The notes: generated from the sequence alone by a model not told the origin. 64,000 nucleotides of DNA from Coenobita brevimanus (GCA_032717465.1 CM064713.1:13000872-13064871), one strand, 5' to 3'. Positions 42,773-54,045 are shown, counted from the stretch's first letter. Made by a program: numbers and translations.

Positions 42773-43536
42773 CAGACATGGAGCCGAAGCCGGCTTAGGC
42801 TTCATGACGCCATGGTTTTTAGGTCTTGGTTTTGGCTTCATGAAGCCATGGTTTTTGGTCGCGGCTTAGGCTTCATGAAGCCATGGTTTTTGATCGCGGC
42901 TTAGGCTTCATGAAGCCATGGTTTTTAGTAGCGGCTTAGGCTTCATGAAGCCATGGTTTTTGGTCGCGGCTTCGGCTTCATGAAACCATGGTTTTTAGGT
43001 CGTGGCTTCGGCTTCGAAGCCAAGGGCGTGGCTTCAGCCCCAACTGCTGGCTAAAGCACCAGACCCAGAAAATTCGTTACAGGAACAGAATACATGTATG
43101 CATAAAAACTGCCTGATTTTCATATTTTCAAGTCCTATCCTTTGCATCCACTTCAGCTCAATAAAAATATCAAATATTATATACAGACTCCTTTATTTCC
43201 AGACTGACGATTCCTAGGGTCAACATTTGTATGTAAGAGATAATGGTACTGTACCTATTTGTCCCTAGGTAAGATGCAAGGTATTATGCACTCACTTGCA
43301 AGGACCAGCTACGTTTGAAGTTCTGATTTTCTTACTGGCTGGTTACAACTGGCATACTGTGACACGAAGCTGATTACTGGCTTCATAAAATTCAGACAGC
43401 TTCGGCTTTGTCTCTGTGAATCTCTACCTGGCTTTGGCTTCGACTTCACGACTTTCCAAGGGCGCCGGCTTCGACTTCATGACTTTTGAAGGGCTTCGGC
43501 TTGGAAGCCAAAGAGATGGCTTCAGCCCCATGTCTA
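42773..43536. mobile_element. Non-autonomous hAT-like element with 8-bp target duplication
   Basis: ACTGGGGT lies at 42765-42772 and 43537-43544. The termini are inverted: CAGACATGGAGCCGAAGCC at the left, TAGACATGGGGCTGAAGCC as the complement of the right. The interior has about six copies of a 36-38 bp unit built round GGCTTCATGAAGCC (42800-43010), and GGCTTCGGCTTCGAAGCC-like words at both ends. No transposase. Eight-bp duplications and a CAG start fit hAT. Confidence 0.82.
42790..43015. repeat. 36-38 bp array with palindromic GGCTTCATGAAGCC
   Basis: About six units read GGCTTAGGCTTCATGAAGCC then ATGGTTTTTGGTCGC. The 14-bp core is a perfect palindrome, kept in most units, with one-base variants in the first and last. 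Confidence 0.92.
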
Positions 43537-43544
43537 ACTGGGGT

Positions 43545-44280
43545 TGAGAAATCCATTGGTTGGGTACAATGGTATGACAATACAACTTGCTGATCCACTA
43601 ACTGGATGGCAATACACAATTACTGACAAATGTCATAACATCAATGGTACTGACATGCAAATATGACTTACGGAAGGGGTCACTATTTATACTTTGTATA
43701 AAACATGTATTGATGTTATCCATTCTCTGTACAAATACACAATTTGAGAATGCTATAAATATCACTCAGACGAGTAAATATTCTATCAGGGAGTGCAACA
43801 CATAACTATTACTGGTGGAATGGCGACAGCTGTTGGAACAAGTCTGCGTTAATAATATTCTTCACAGAAATGGTCGCAGCTTTAAGACAGATGGGGACAA
43901 CCTCTATATTCTTTTAATACAAATTTCAGCTATTCTGTGAAAATAAGATTATGTTTGATATAGGTAATGATAACACATTTATTATTGGTGATGGTAGTAG
44001 AGGAATAAAGTTAAAATTATTTACCTTTATCAAGAGACTTGCCTTACTGTACACATGTACCTCACATCACTCATTCACTCCCTCACTCACTCATTCCCTA
44101 AGAAAATACACTGTATGTGTGTGTGCACACACGAATAACATTTGTGGCAACTCATTTATTCCAGAGTACCCGGTATGCAATGCTGTCAGCACTGCACTGT
44201 TGCATTTCCCAGTGGCTAATTATCTCAAAGCTAATGCCACTTTACATCTGCAGATAAAAACACGCAGCCGGCCGGGGTCA
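43545..44280. other. No gene seen
   Basis: AT-rich intergenic DNA. The frame 43951-44292 has no domain. Confidence 0.5.
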
Positions 44281-44960
44281 GACGGGTTTTGAGGACTGGT
44301 TGGAATTTGGGCGTGGTCGGACGTGGGATATGGGTGTGGCTAGACATAGTTGGGATTTGGGGCGACATTAGACGTGGGATACGGGTGTGGCTAGGACTAG
44401 TTGGGATTGGGCGTGGCTGGATGTGGGATACTGGTATGGCTATAACAGGATGGGATTTGAGTGTGGCTGGACGTGGGATATGGGCGTGGCTAAAACTGGT
44501 TGGAATTGGGCGTGTCTAGGTGTAGGATTTGGCTCTGCTGGGCGTGAGAGTTGAATGTGGCTGAACTTGTGACTGGGTGTGAGATCTGGGTGGGGCGGGG
44601 AGGGGAATTTGGGTGAGGCGGGGCAAAGTATGTGGGTGAGGCGGGGCGAGGGATTTGGGTGGGGCAGGGCAAGGGATTTGGGTGGGGCAGGGAAAGGGAT
44701 TTGGGTGGGGCGGGGAGGGGGATTTGGGTGAGGTGGAGCAAGGGATTTGGGTGGGGCGAGGCGAGGGATTTGGGTGGGGCGAGGCGAGGGATTTGGGTGG
44801 GGCGGAGTATGGGATTTAGCCATGGTTGTGCCTGATAATTGCGCGTGGGATCTGGGCGTGGTTGGGAGGATGGATGAGGACTAGACAGGATTCAGGTAAG
44901 GCTGAGTGGGATTTGGGCGTGTTTGGGAATGGGATTTAGGCGTGGGATCTAAGACAGACG
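44281..44960. repeat. G-rich degenerate minisatellite (~24 bp)
   Basis: The unit GGGATTTGGGTGGGGC(G/A)GGG plus a short spacer repeats most regularly at 44600-44815 and loosely on both sides. The plus strand is strongly G-rich with frequent G3-G5 runs. Pro-rich minus-strand frames here are by-products. Confidence 0.85.
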
Positions 44961-46179
44961 GGGAATTGGGGGGATTTGGGTGTGGTTGGAATGGAATTTG
45001 GCCGTTGTTGAATGCGGAGAGGGGTGGCTCCTGGGACTTGGGCTGGAGGCTGGAGTGATGTGGTGGAGTGAGGTCTGGTGGGGTGGGGATACTGATGAAA
45101 TCTGGCATGGTGTGGTGTTATGTGGTGGGCTGGTGAGATGTGTGGTGTGATGGGATGTGGTGTGGGATGTGGTGTTATGTGGTGTGCCGTGCTGTGATGC
45201 GTTGTGAGATGTACTATTATAAAGAATGGGAGTATATGAGGCTGCTGTAAGGAATAGTGTGGTCTAAAGCGTGGTGTTGTGGTGGGTTGTGGTGTGGTGC
45301 AGTGTGGTGTAGTGTGGTTTAATGTGGTGTGGTGTGGTGTAACGACGAGTGGCGTGGAGGGCTGCAGACAAAGCAATTAAGGGTGGTTTGGGGATGATGG
45401 TGGAAAATAAAAGAAAAGGGTTTAGCCGTGAAGGTGTTTGAATGTATGGGTGTGGTGGAGTGTTGACGTATAGTGTGGGAAGGGAAGTGTGGTGGTGTTA
45501 AGGTGTAACTTGTGGAAAGAAGAGAAGTAAAAGTGTAAGAGGTGCAGTTTGTTAGAAGAGGTGGTGTTGTGAGTAGGTGACAGTGAGTGGAAAACGGAAG
45601 TGTGGAGAGAGACATGTTAAAGGCACGGTTTGGGGGAAAAAAAAAAAAAAAAAGTGTGAATGTGTGGGGAGTGGGATAAAAGATGTTGGAAGGGATTGGA
45701 GTCTGATGTGAGGAAAACAAGAGGCTTTCACAGAGGAGATGTGTACGTGTAAAACGTGTAAACAAAAAGTGTGGGAAGAGCTACAAGTTAGATGTACGGT
45801 GGGGGAACAAAAAAAGAGGTAGGGAGAAAAGATGTAAAGGAAGAAGGTGTTAAAACAGGAGGAACTGAAAGATGCAGGATGAGATGAAAGATGGAAATGT
45901 AGGCTATGACCCGAAAGGTACAGGGGAAAAAAATCGATGTTAAGTGTGAAGGCATTAGTGTTTGAGGTGCAGAAAAAGGGTTGGTGTAGCAGAAAAGAGT
46001 TAGTCTATGAACAAAACAAAACAAAAAAAAAGTAAAAAAGGATGTGTGGAGGACAGATGTATGTGAAAAGAAAAATTACGAAAAAGGTGTGTAAGGTGTG
46101 TACAAATGAAGCATAAAAATGTGTATGTGTTATAATATTAGCTGCAGAAAAAGACGGTGTAGAAAAAAGACGTGCATGG

Positions 46180-46185
<6 letters not shown>
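44961..46185. repeat. Strand-asymmetric GT/GA-rich tract
   Basis: GTGGTGT/GATGTG words dominate 45060-45360. Purine-rich GAAAA/GTGTG sequence follows up to 46180, with almost no C on the plus strand. No gene; open frames on the minus strand are Thr/His/Pro or Phe/Ser low complexity. Confidence 0.7.

Positions 46186-46220
<35 letters not shown>
46186..46220. repeat. (GA)n microsatellite
   Basis: About 17 GA dinucleotides ending the purine-rich tract. Confidence 0.97.
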
Positions 46221-46226
<6 letters not shown>

Positions 46227-46384
46227 GATCAAAACCTCTCGATAGGCTATGCGAGCCAGCCAGTGACTGGACAACGATAATAATGACTGGTATACATTTT
46301 TTTTTTAGGGGGAGGGGGACGAAGAAGAGGAAAAACAAACAATAAAATAAAAACCCACAGCTACACCAGATTACAGGTGTCCTT

Positions 46385-46862
46385 TCATAAACTGTAACAG
46401 CTGGACTTGAAGAACTGCTTTACGCTGAAGTTTGGGGGGAAACTATTCTGGGGAAGAGAATTCCAGGGAGATGCAGTTCGGGGAATAAAAGAATTTTGAC
46501 TAGCATAAGTTCTGCAATATGGCAATGTGACAGTCAAGAGCGATACCAGATGCCCATGTAACACGGGGGAAGGCGTGGAGAGGTGGCACAATGGATGCAA
46601 CTTCGTCTAAGCATTTGCCATAAAAGTATCTGTAAAATAATGCAAGGGAGGCAACATTCCTTCTTTCTTTTACGGGAGGTAGTTCATTTGTAACTGCAGG
46701 GTTATTAATAATCCTTCCAGCTTTGTCCATAATTTTGTCCAGTTGTTTTAGTGCAACCTCTCCAACCACTGCACTTAACATCCAGCTATTTATCACGGCT
46801 ACAAAATGGCAATCCTTAAGGGGACATACGTCCACCTCATCTTGCAGTTTTGTTTTTACCAT
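46385..46862 (-). pseudogene. LINE reverse transcriptase C-terminal fragment
   Basis: Minus-strand reading 46862-46500 gives LKQLDKIMDKAGRIINNP, PPVKERRNVASLALFYRYF and CLDEVASIVPP. After a shift near 46560, 46600-46385 gives YASQNSFIPRTASPWNSLP and FSVKQFFKSSCYSL. This is the standard end of a CR1/Jockey-type ORF2, 5'-truncated and frameshifted. It belongs to a different copy than the other LINEs in the window. Confidence 0.75.
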
Positions 46863-46962
46863 AGTTTTCCATGGGATTCTATTTCATGATAACGTTTTCA
46901 AGTTCATAAAATATTTTAAAATTCTTTAAAAAGTGGGGAAGAGTTTTTAAAACGGTTTGTTT

Positions 46963-47400
46963 ACAGTTCCTAACGATACCGAAGTCAGACGGACGCCATT
47001 TTGTGGGAAGAGAAGTCAGATAGACGCCATCTTGTGGGTCGGGAAGACAGACGGACGCCATCATCGCCATGTTGTGGGGCAAGCACGCCATGTTGTGGGT
47101 CGAGAAGACAGACAGACGCCATATTGTGGGGCGAGAAGACAGACAGACGCCATGTTGTGGGGCGACAAGACTGACGGACGCCATCTTGTGGAGTGAGAAG
47201 ACTGACGGACGCCATCTTGTGGAGTGAGAAGACAGAACGGACGCCATCTTGTAGAGTGAGAAGACAGACGGATGCCATCTTGTGGGGCGAGAACAGACGG
47301 ACGCCATCTTGTGGAGTGAGAAGACAGACGGATGCCTCTTGTGGGGCGAGAACAGACGGACGCCATCTTGTGGAGCGAGAACAGACGGACGCCATCTTAG
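46963..47400. repeat. 29-32 bp minisatellite with GCCATCTTG in each unit
   Basis: About 13 units of the type AGACAGACGGACGCCATCTT then GTGG(A/G)G(T/C)GAGA. Unit length varies (29-32), and one compound unit spans 47040-47105. Minus-strand frames (46879-47517 and others) are open only because the unit lacks stops. Confidence 0.93.
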
Positions 47401-48655
47401 AACGTTGTCATTTTTGAAGGAAATTACCTTTATCGGTGTCAATTTATCCGAATAACCTAAATTTTCGTACAGACTCAATCTTACGTACCCTATTCTATCC
47501 CTTATGTAATGATACATTTTGTTTATTGATGGATCCCATTCGTACTCGAGAAAGTACTTTTGTACATCTTTACCAAGTCACTGATTTACTTCAAACTGGT
47601 AAAAAAAAAAAAAAAAAGGGGGGGGGGCTGATTTTTAAAACGAGGTCCTATGTCTCCTTAAGGATTACCTACAAAATAATGCTTGACACAGTAAAGAAAG
47701 TGTTTATCATCACGGTAAACATACGGTTTAGTTTAGGCCGCAGAAATACCTTACTAATTCCCTTCCTCCTCTCCCAGGTTATTTTCTGTATTTTTCTGAT
47801 GACTTTTATGATAGTAAATGATTTACTGCTGATTTTGTTTCCCTGTTGTTTTTGTCAATGCTCATTCCCATTCACTCGTGTTGGTTTCTCAGGCGTACTG
47901 GCAGACTTTCTAAAACGTACTCTTATCAACTGAAATTCATTTTACAGCTGTTGCAGCTTGACCTTATATATTCACAGCTTATCCTTAATCTACTCTTAAA
48001 TCTAACCCAGCATAATATCCTAACCTTACCTAACTCAACCTAGCTAACTAACCATACGCACCGAAAGGGAACACCAAATTTATTTCGATAAAACTGCGTA
48101 GCGTTTAGCGTGTCCGCCATTACGCCCAGGAAACATCACGCGTCGGGGATGCAAATTATGGATAATAAAAACAAGCGGGAAACAAATTCACCACCATAAA
48201 AAAAAAATACTGAGCAAACCAACAATAAGAAGTGAACTGTTCAGGTTTCTGTTGATTAAACTACATTTACCATCATCATAACAGACGCTCTCAGTATCTG
48301 GATAATCGGTCGCCCAAGTGACTGCATATTTCATAACTTCCTCTACTATTTATTCTGCACATTACATATCAATATCCTCCTGTATATTATCCATGTAAAG
48401 TATATCCATATTCAAACTACATAACTGGCATAAAACAGGACGCTTACGTGAAATACGCGAAATGAATCATCAATAAACAAGTGCTGCAACGTCTCCAATG
48501 CCACCCAGAACATGGACGAATGATAAAAATGGCTGACCTTCCTTGCAGATGGCGTAGGGGTAAGCCGATCAGTCCACCACCTGACCCTTCGTTTGACCCA
48601 GCCTCCTGTACACCTCGAGACGGACACCACCACCAGGCCACAAACATCCAGACAC

Positions 48656-48696
<41 letters not shown>

Positions 48697-49494
48697 CAAC
48701 ACTACACCCACCCACCATCACCACCCCCGGCACTGAACTGAAGACTGGCAGCCGCAGCGTGGCAGTGACGGCAGCGTGAGATCCTGCCGATGATGGGAAA
48801 AGCAGGGGTGACAACCATCCCGTGCCAGGCCGTCAAAAACCACACCGTAAACTTTCTAAGCGTCTATAAATCAGTCACGCCTAGTACTAGTTAATTACTA
48901 CACATTGGGTTTACTAACAGTGTTATATAATTTCTTCATGCCTAAGCGACTAATCTGCTGGAGTACAATGGAAGCAATAATCATCCCTGATTTATTAGAC
49001 CATCCGAAATATTGGTACTCCTGATCTGATGGACATGCGCGGCGCGGCGAATCATATTGCCACCGCGGGTCTATTTAAACATGCATCACGGGTTAGTTGT
49101 GTATATATTTTACATATTTTGTACGTTGTTATAACACCAAGTCAGTTCAAGAAATAAAGAAAAATAATACGATATTTCCGGTCTATTAAGGAAATATATG
49201 ACACTTCCGTCTTCACATTGTCAAAGGACGATGCTTTTGAAAATAATATCCGGCAACTTTTCACGTATGTTCTTGCCCTAATATCATTATTATTATTATT
49301 TTTTTTTTTTTATACAGCATAAGAAGGAATTCAATACGACATAAAATACTCTCCACAACTATTTACCTTTGGAAAACCTGCGAGCAGCATCAACGCTCAT
49401 TGTACAACCAGCGATCACCTGGCTGAAACAATATTACTTGATCGAGTGATATTTATACTATGCAACAGCAAGTGTTCACACTCCGGCCCAACAA
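47401..49494. other. No gene; A-tracts only
   Basis: A-tract plus G-run at 47599-47628 and a long A-tract at 48661-48693. The frame 47436-47933 is hydrophobic and low complexity, with a homopolymer, and no recognised domain. AT-rich DNA otherwise. Confidence 0.5.
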
Positions 49495-49860
49495 AAATAG
49501 TTGTGTGGTTAGATATGTGCTTGTGTGTGTGTGTGGTTAGATTCTTGTTTGTGTGGTTGATGCGTGGTGTTGTGAGCAGGTAAGTAGTTATGTGGTTAGA
49601 TGCTTGTTTCCGTGGTTTGATGCGTTGTGTTGTGAGCAGGTAAGTAGTTATGTGGTCAGATGCGTGCTAGTATTGTTAAATGATCAGTAGTATGGTTAGA
49701 TCTGCACGTGGTCAGTGTGTGCTGTGTTGTTCAATGGGAAGTAATGTGGTTAGATGTGTCGTCAGATGTGTGCTTGTGTTGTTAAATGATCAGTAGTGTG
49801 GTTAGGTGTGTGGTTGGATGCAAGGTTGTGTGGTTAGATGCCTGACTGTGTGGCTATACT
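49495..49860 (+). repeat. GT-rich degenerate repeat
   Basis: GTGTGGTTAGATG(C/T)(T/G)TG words recur every ~30-70 bp. A near-exact ~68-bp duplication carries GTGTTGTGAGCAGGTAAGTA (49568 and 49629). Confidence 0.75.
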
Positions 49861-49950
49861 GTAGACGAGGTTGGGCTGAAGTTGAACGAATATTCTGATT
49901 GCAAAAGGTCTCATGTCAAAACTTGGCACAAACTTCCTGTTGGATGTGGT

Positions 49951-50340
49951 GATGGAAGGCGCTACATGAAATACAGGATGGGACATTTATATTTAAAGCA
50001 TTTCTTAGTGCTGAAAGGCGCTACATGAAATACAGGATGGGACATTTATATCTAAAGCATTTCTTAGTGCTGAAAGGCGCTACATGAAATACAGGATGGG
50101 ACATTAATATCTAAAGCATTTCTTAGTGCTGAAAGGCGCTACATGAAATACAGGATGGGACATTTATATCTAAAGCATTTCTTAGTGCTGAAAGGCGCTA
50201 CATGAAATACAGGATGGGACATTTATATCTAAAGCATTTCTTAGTGTTGAAATATAAAGTTGTGGTGATGGAAGGCGCTACATGAAATACAGGATGGGAC
50301 ATTTATATCTAAAGCATTTCTTAGTGTTGAAATATAAAGT
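49951..50340 (+). repeat. 59-bp tandem repeat, 6 copies with one irregular spacer
   Basis: GGCGCTACATGAAATACAGG starts units at 49958, 50017, 50076, 50135, 50194 and about 50275. The last interval is longer, because a TTGAAATATAAAGTTGTGGT segment separates copies 5 and 6 and recurs after copy 6. Confidence 0.95.
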
Positions 50341-50461
50341 TAGTTCACAACACATATACTGTGCATAGTTCATGGATGAAAACATGTCAAAGACGAAGTA
50401 GTTACGTGACAATTTAGTTTTAAAAATTACATCTGGCAAATGGGTGTCACTGGAGTTGTAT

Positions 50462-50560
50462 TCACGACAGCGAATTAGCATACTGCTTATTACTGCATGC
50501 AATGTTGCTTTATCAACAGTGTGACAGCGTATTAGCATACTGCTTATTACTGTTTGCAAT
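50462..50560 (+). repeat. ~55-bp tandem duplication
   Basis: TTAGCATACTGCTTATTACT followed by GCAATGTTGC occurs at about 50476 and 50531. Confidence 0.85.
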
Positions 50561-50569
50561 GTTGCCCTC

Positions 50570-50637
50570 ATGGGGCAACGTAGGATTGGATGTTAGATGG
50601 ATGGATGAATGTGAATAATTGCAAGGATCTTTGTCAT
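50570..50637 (+). repeat. Dispersed repeat, copy 2
   Basis: CTCATGGGGCAACGTAGGAT, TGGATGGATG and TTGCAAGGAT match 9636-9705 in order. Confidence 0.65.
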
Positions 50638-50683
50638 ACACGTCCAACACTCAGGCCTTAAATGTACTGTATTATGCCAGCCC

Positions 50684-50882
50684 CGCCTCGGGTGCCAACA
50701 CCACTACGGGGGTGATATGCCACTGGCTGTTATCGTTATCTGTGCCCCGCCTCGGGTGCCAACACCACTACGGGGGTGATATGCCACTGGCTGTTATCGT
50801 TATCTGTGCCCCGCCTAGGGTGCCAACACCACTACGGGGGTGATATGCCACTGGCTGTTATCGTTATCTGTGCCCCGCCTCT
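50684..50882 (+). repeat. 64-bp tandem repeat, 3 copies
   Basis: GCCCCGCCTCGGGTGCCAAC then CACTACGGGGGTGATATGCC repeats three times at 64-bp spacing, almost identical. A partial fourth start is at 50871. Confidence 0.95.
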
Positions 50883-51175
50883 CACATACAGTACAGTCTA
50901 CAAACGCAATGGGTCGTATTCTCCTTCTCTTAGCAACTTTCCCATCACCTATTCATAAGCTATTTATTCTGCCCATTACGTACTTATATTCTCTTGTATA
51001 TACTGATGCAAACACTGTCGAATTACAAAGATAAATAGCATACAAAAGGATACTGGGGTGTGATTTGCGACCTAAATCACTCAGGAATTAAGATGCGTTA
51101 CGAAGTGTCCCATACAAAGATGCTGCGCCTCAAAGTATTCCGTACACAGACTCGGCAGCTATTTGTATCAGCCAA

Positions 51176-51300
51176 GAAGAGGGAAAGAAAAAAAATAAGA
51201 AAGAAAGAAGAAGCAGAAATAAGAAAGAAAGAAGAAGAAGATGATGATGATGATGATGATGATGATGAATGATCTTAATCATAATAATCATCATCATCAA
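51176..51300. repeat. GAA/GAT simple repeat with inverted ATC end
   Basis: GAAAGAAAGAAG runs, then (GAT)n to 51267, then ATCATCATC near 51290, so GAT and ATC runs can pair as a hairpin. Confidence 0.85.
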
Positions 51301-52535
51301 CTTCAGCCAAATATCATCCTGATCATGATACTGCCGTCCTTCTGGCCATGACAAACAGACCAGACAGGCTGCAGAACCCGGGCCAGTAAAACACAGCAGC
51401 AGGATAAACTGCCATCAAAGTAGCCAGTGAAATGCGCCACACGGACACAAGGCAAACAAACTATACCAGCATTTGTACACCTGGCAGCCCAGCAGGGGCT
51501 TTTACCTGCTTCTCAACACGCTACAGAAATGACAGCAATGACTTTTTTTTTTTTTTTTTTACCTCATGTTCATGAAGAAAATATTGAAATAATCCTTTAC
51601 TGCTGTCAAAACATTAATGCCAAAACGCCCATATTCATTGTGTATACTGTCTTGGCCTCTCCCCACCCCCACCCCCACAGTTCTACCTCATCCCACCCAC
51701 TTCATCTCCCACGCCCATTTCTTTATCCCCCCCCCCTCGTCTTTCATTTTTGGAGGAATCTTTGGCATTAATCTTGGCTGCACTGCAACCAGTAATCCTG
51801 CCACAGCCATTTCCACAGGGTACACTCTCCTGCCCCAGCCCCACCGCCCACCAACATTCCAGTCCGTCCCACCCACTGCTTTGCTCACCAAGGCCAGTAC
51901 TCTGCCCGCTCTTTGATGGTTTCATGGAGCGACGCAGGTCACCAGATCAACCAACGCCCTGGCTCATTTCCTGTTCCCTCTCTCTAGACAAGTTTACTCA
52001 GCACAGTAGCGCCCTTTTCTAATGGAGGGGTTAGATATAAGCTTCATTATCTCCTTCACCACTTACAGCATCTCCTTAGTTGACTGAAATCGTCTGCTTG
52101 CATCAAGGATCAAATAAATCTTGTGTCCTCGGGTGTAAGCGATTAACACGCACCCGCTTACCAAACTATATTATGATCCGATTTATGTATGTTTGTTGGT
52201 TTGTTTGTTACCGTAACACAGCAAAAACAGCGACACCGTAGTGCAAGTTGTTAGAGCAAGGTACCGTTAAAATGCCCTAACTTGGAGAATAAAACAATTT
52301 CCAGTCCAGTCGAGCAACGGTTCCCGAGTTATGACTCATTTCTGGCCTATTGATATCGAGCAGAGGCCCCCGAAGGCTGCCTTTAAGCGAGTAAGTACAG
52401 AAGCATCAATCACCTGGATGCCATCGTCCCTATAGTTCATTCACCTCAACTTGGCCCAGAGGTTCGTCCTTATGAAGCATGTTTCCCGTAGCTCACTGGC
52501 AGGATAAGACAATACTACGGCTCTACATTCCTTCC
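51301..52535. other. No gene seen
   Basis: T-tract at 51543-51561 and C-runs near 51660-51740. The frames at 51427-51925 are Pro/Thr/Ser-rich and lack recognisable domains. Confidence 0.5.
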
Positions 52536-52665
52536 ACAGCACTTTCTCGTGACTAGCATCATATCCAAGTGTTAGTCTCTTGCTATAGCTCAGCATTCAT
52601 GATGGATAGATGGTAAATTTAGGCCAAGTTAAAGTAAACAGGGTATAGTATTCAGTACTGATATT
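52536..52665 (+). repeat. Dispersed repeat family, copy 2
   Basis: Diverged partner of 34775-34915: CGTGACTAGCATCATA, GTGTTAGTCTCTTG and CCAAGTTAAAGTAAACAGGG. Confidence 0.7.
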
Positions 52666-52904
52666 TTACTAATGATAATCCTATTGGAAAAACAAATACC
52701 AGGTACAGTCGACCACAAAAGTATGGGTGCACACTCAGCACGAAGTACTTTGACACCATGGACGACGGAGACTGGAAAATACCTAATGTTTATTCACAAC
52801 GCTGGCAAACTTTTTTTTTTTTTTTTTTTTTTCACGGACCACATACATAACCTGCCTGGGACAAATTTCCAGTTATTATCATACATACTCAGATGATAAG
52901 TAAT
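52666..52904. other. No gene; T-tract
   Basis: T-tract at 52811-52832. CCAGGTACAGTCGACC near 52698 resembles the terminus of a DNA element, but no partner was found. Confidence 0.4.
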
Positions 52905-53130
52905 TAATCTTCTTGAGAGTGTATGTGAGTAAGGTGGAGGGGGGAGAGGGAGGGGGTGACCGAGGATGAAGTGAAGGGATGGAATGGAGAGGGATTGTCC
53001 AGTAGAGAGGGGAGTGTAAGTTGGGGACAGGGCAGCGAAATGGCAGGGGACTGGGGGGCATGGAGGTGATTTGTTTGTGGCCATCCCTTGAGGGATTAAG
53101 GCGTCTGGCTATACATAGATAGACAGACAA
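52905..53130 (+). mobile_element. RTE-like LINE copy F, 3' tip
   Basis: Begins GAGAGTGTATGTGAGTAAGG, corresponding to copy A near 12667. It continues to TTTGTTTGTGGCCATCCC and GGCGTCTGGCTATACATAGA. Frames are broken; only about 220 bp remain. Confidence 0.88.
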
Positions 53131-53430
53131 ACAGAATTCATAAGCTATATCGAACAGTTTGGATATCAATCGCACCCATCCTGCTCGATTTTTTGTTAAT
53201 CAACCGTACATTTGTAGCTGATAATATCGCTCAAATTTTCAGTTGAACAATTATTAAACGTGTATACCGTATAATATTCTGAAAAGTTAGTTAGACTTGA
53301 AAGATCAAATCACTGGGTTTCAGATAAATATAAAGCAGGTGGATCAATATTTTTGTCCGCAACTGTACACAAACCATAACAGATTCCTAACAAATGAGAG
53401 GCGAAAAAAGACAATGGTTTATGCAAGTGT
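53131..53430. other. No gene seen
   Basis: AT-rich spacer before the 50-bp array. Confidence 0.4.
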
Positions 53431-53434
53431 TGGG

Positions 53435-53935
53435 AGGCCGAACAGACGTGAGCTGGTGTGGGTGTTGGTGTTTGGTGAATATATGTGAATCAGTGAATAG
53501 TAATTGTGTGGGTGTTGGTGTTTGGTGAATATATGTGAATCAGTGAATAGTAATTGTGTCGGTGTTGGTGTTTGGTGAATATATGTGAATCAGTGAATAG
53601 TAATTGTGTGGGTGTTGGTGTTTGGTGAATATATGTGAATCAGTGAATAATAATTGTGTGGGTGTTGGTGTTTGGTGAATATATGTGAATCAGTGAATAG
53701 TAATTGTGTGGGTGTTGGTGTTTGGTGAATATATGTGAATCAGTGAATAGTAATTGTGTGGGTGTTGGTGTTTGGTGAATATATGTGAATCACTTAATAG
53801 TAATTGTGTCGGTGTTGGTGTTTGGTGAATATATGTGAATCAGTGAATAGTAATTGTGTCGGTGTTGGTGTTTGGTGAATATATGTGAATCACTTAATAG
53901 TAATTGTGTGGGTGTTGGTGAATATTGTAAATCAA
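53435..53935 (+). repeat. 50-bp minisatellite, about 10 copies
   Basis: GGTGTTGGTGTTTGGTGAAT followed by ATATGTGAATCAGTGAATAG repeats every 50 bp from 53461 to 53911. Variants CACTTAATAG (two units) and GTGTCGGTG (several) alternate, giving hints of higher-order order. Confidence 0.97.
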
Positions 53936-54044
53936 CAATTAAAAACTGTGTGTGTGTTAACAGTACTTAGTGAATGAGTCACTGAATAACAGTTGTGTGA
54001 GTGTTGGTATGGTTTGTGAAGAGGCTTTACTGAATAACAGGTAT

Positions 54045-54045
<1 letters not shown>

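Noticed and set aside
46879..47517. Long overlapping minus-strand frames with a repeated MASVCS-type peptide
   Set aside because: They are translations of the 29-32 bp minisatellite in shifting frames; unit lengths are not multiples of three throughout.
47436..47933. 165-codon hydrophobic plus-strand frame
   Set aside because: Contains a poly-Lys run from a homopolymer and AT-rich low-complexity sequence; no family or promoter seen.
48480..48741. Possible exon start (TTCCTTGCAG before ATGGCG)
   Set aside because: The frame is short, runs into an A-tract as poly-Lys, and has no recognisable domain.
49951..50340. CRISPR-like regular repeats
   Set aside because: Units are contiguous tandem copies with no unique spacers, and the DNA is eukaryotic.
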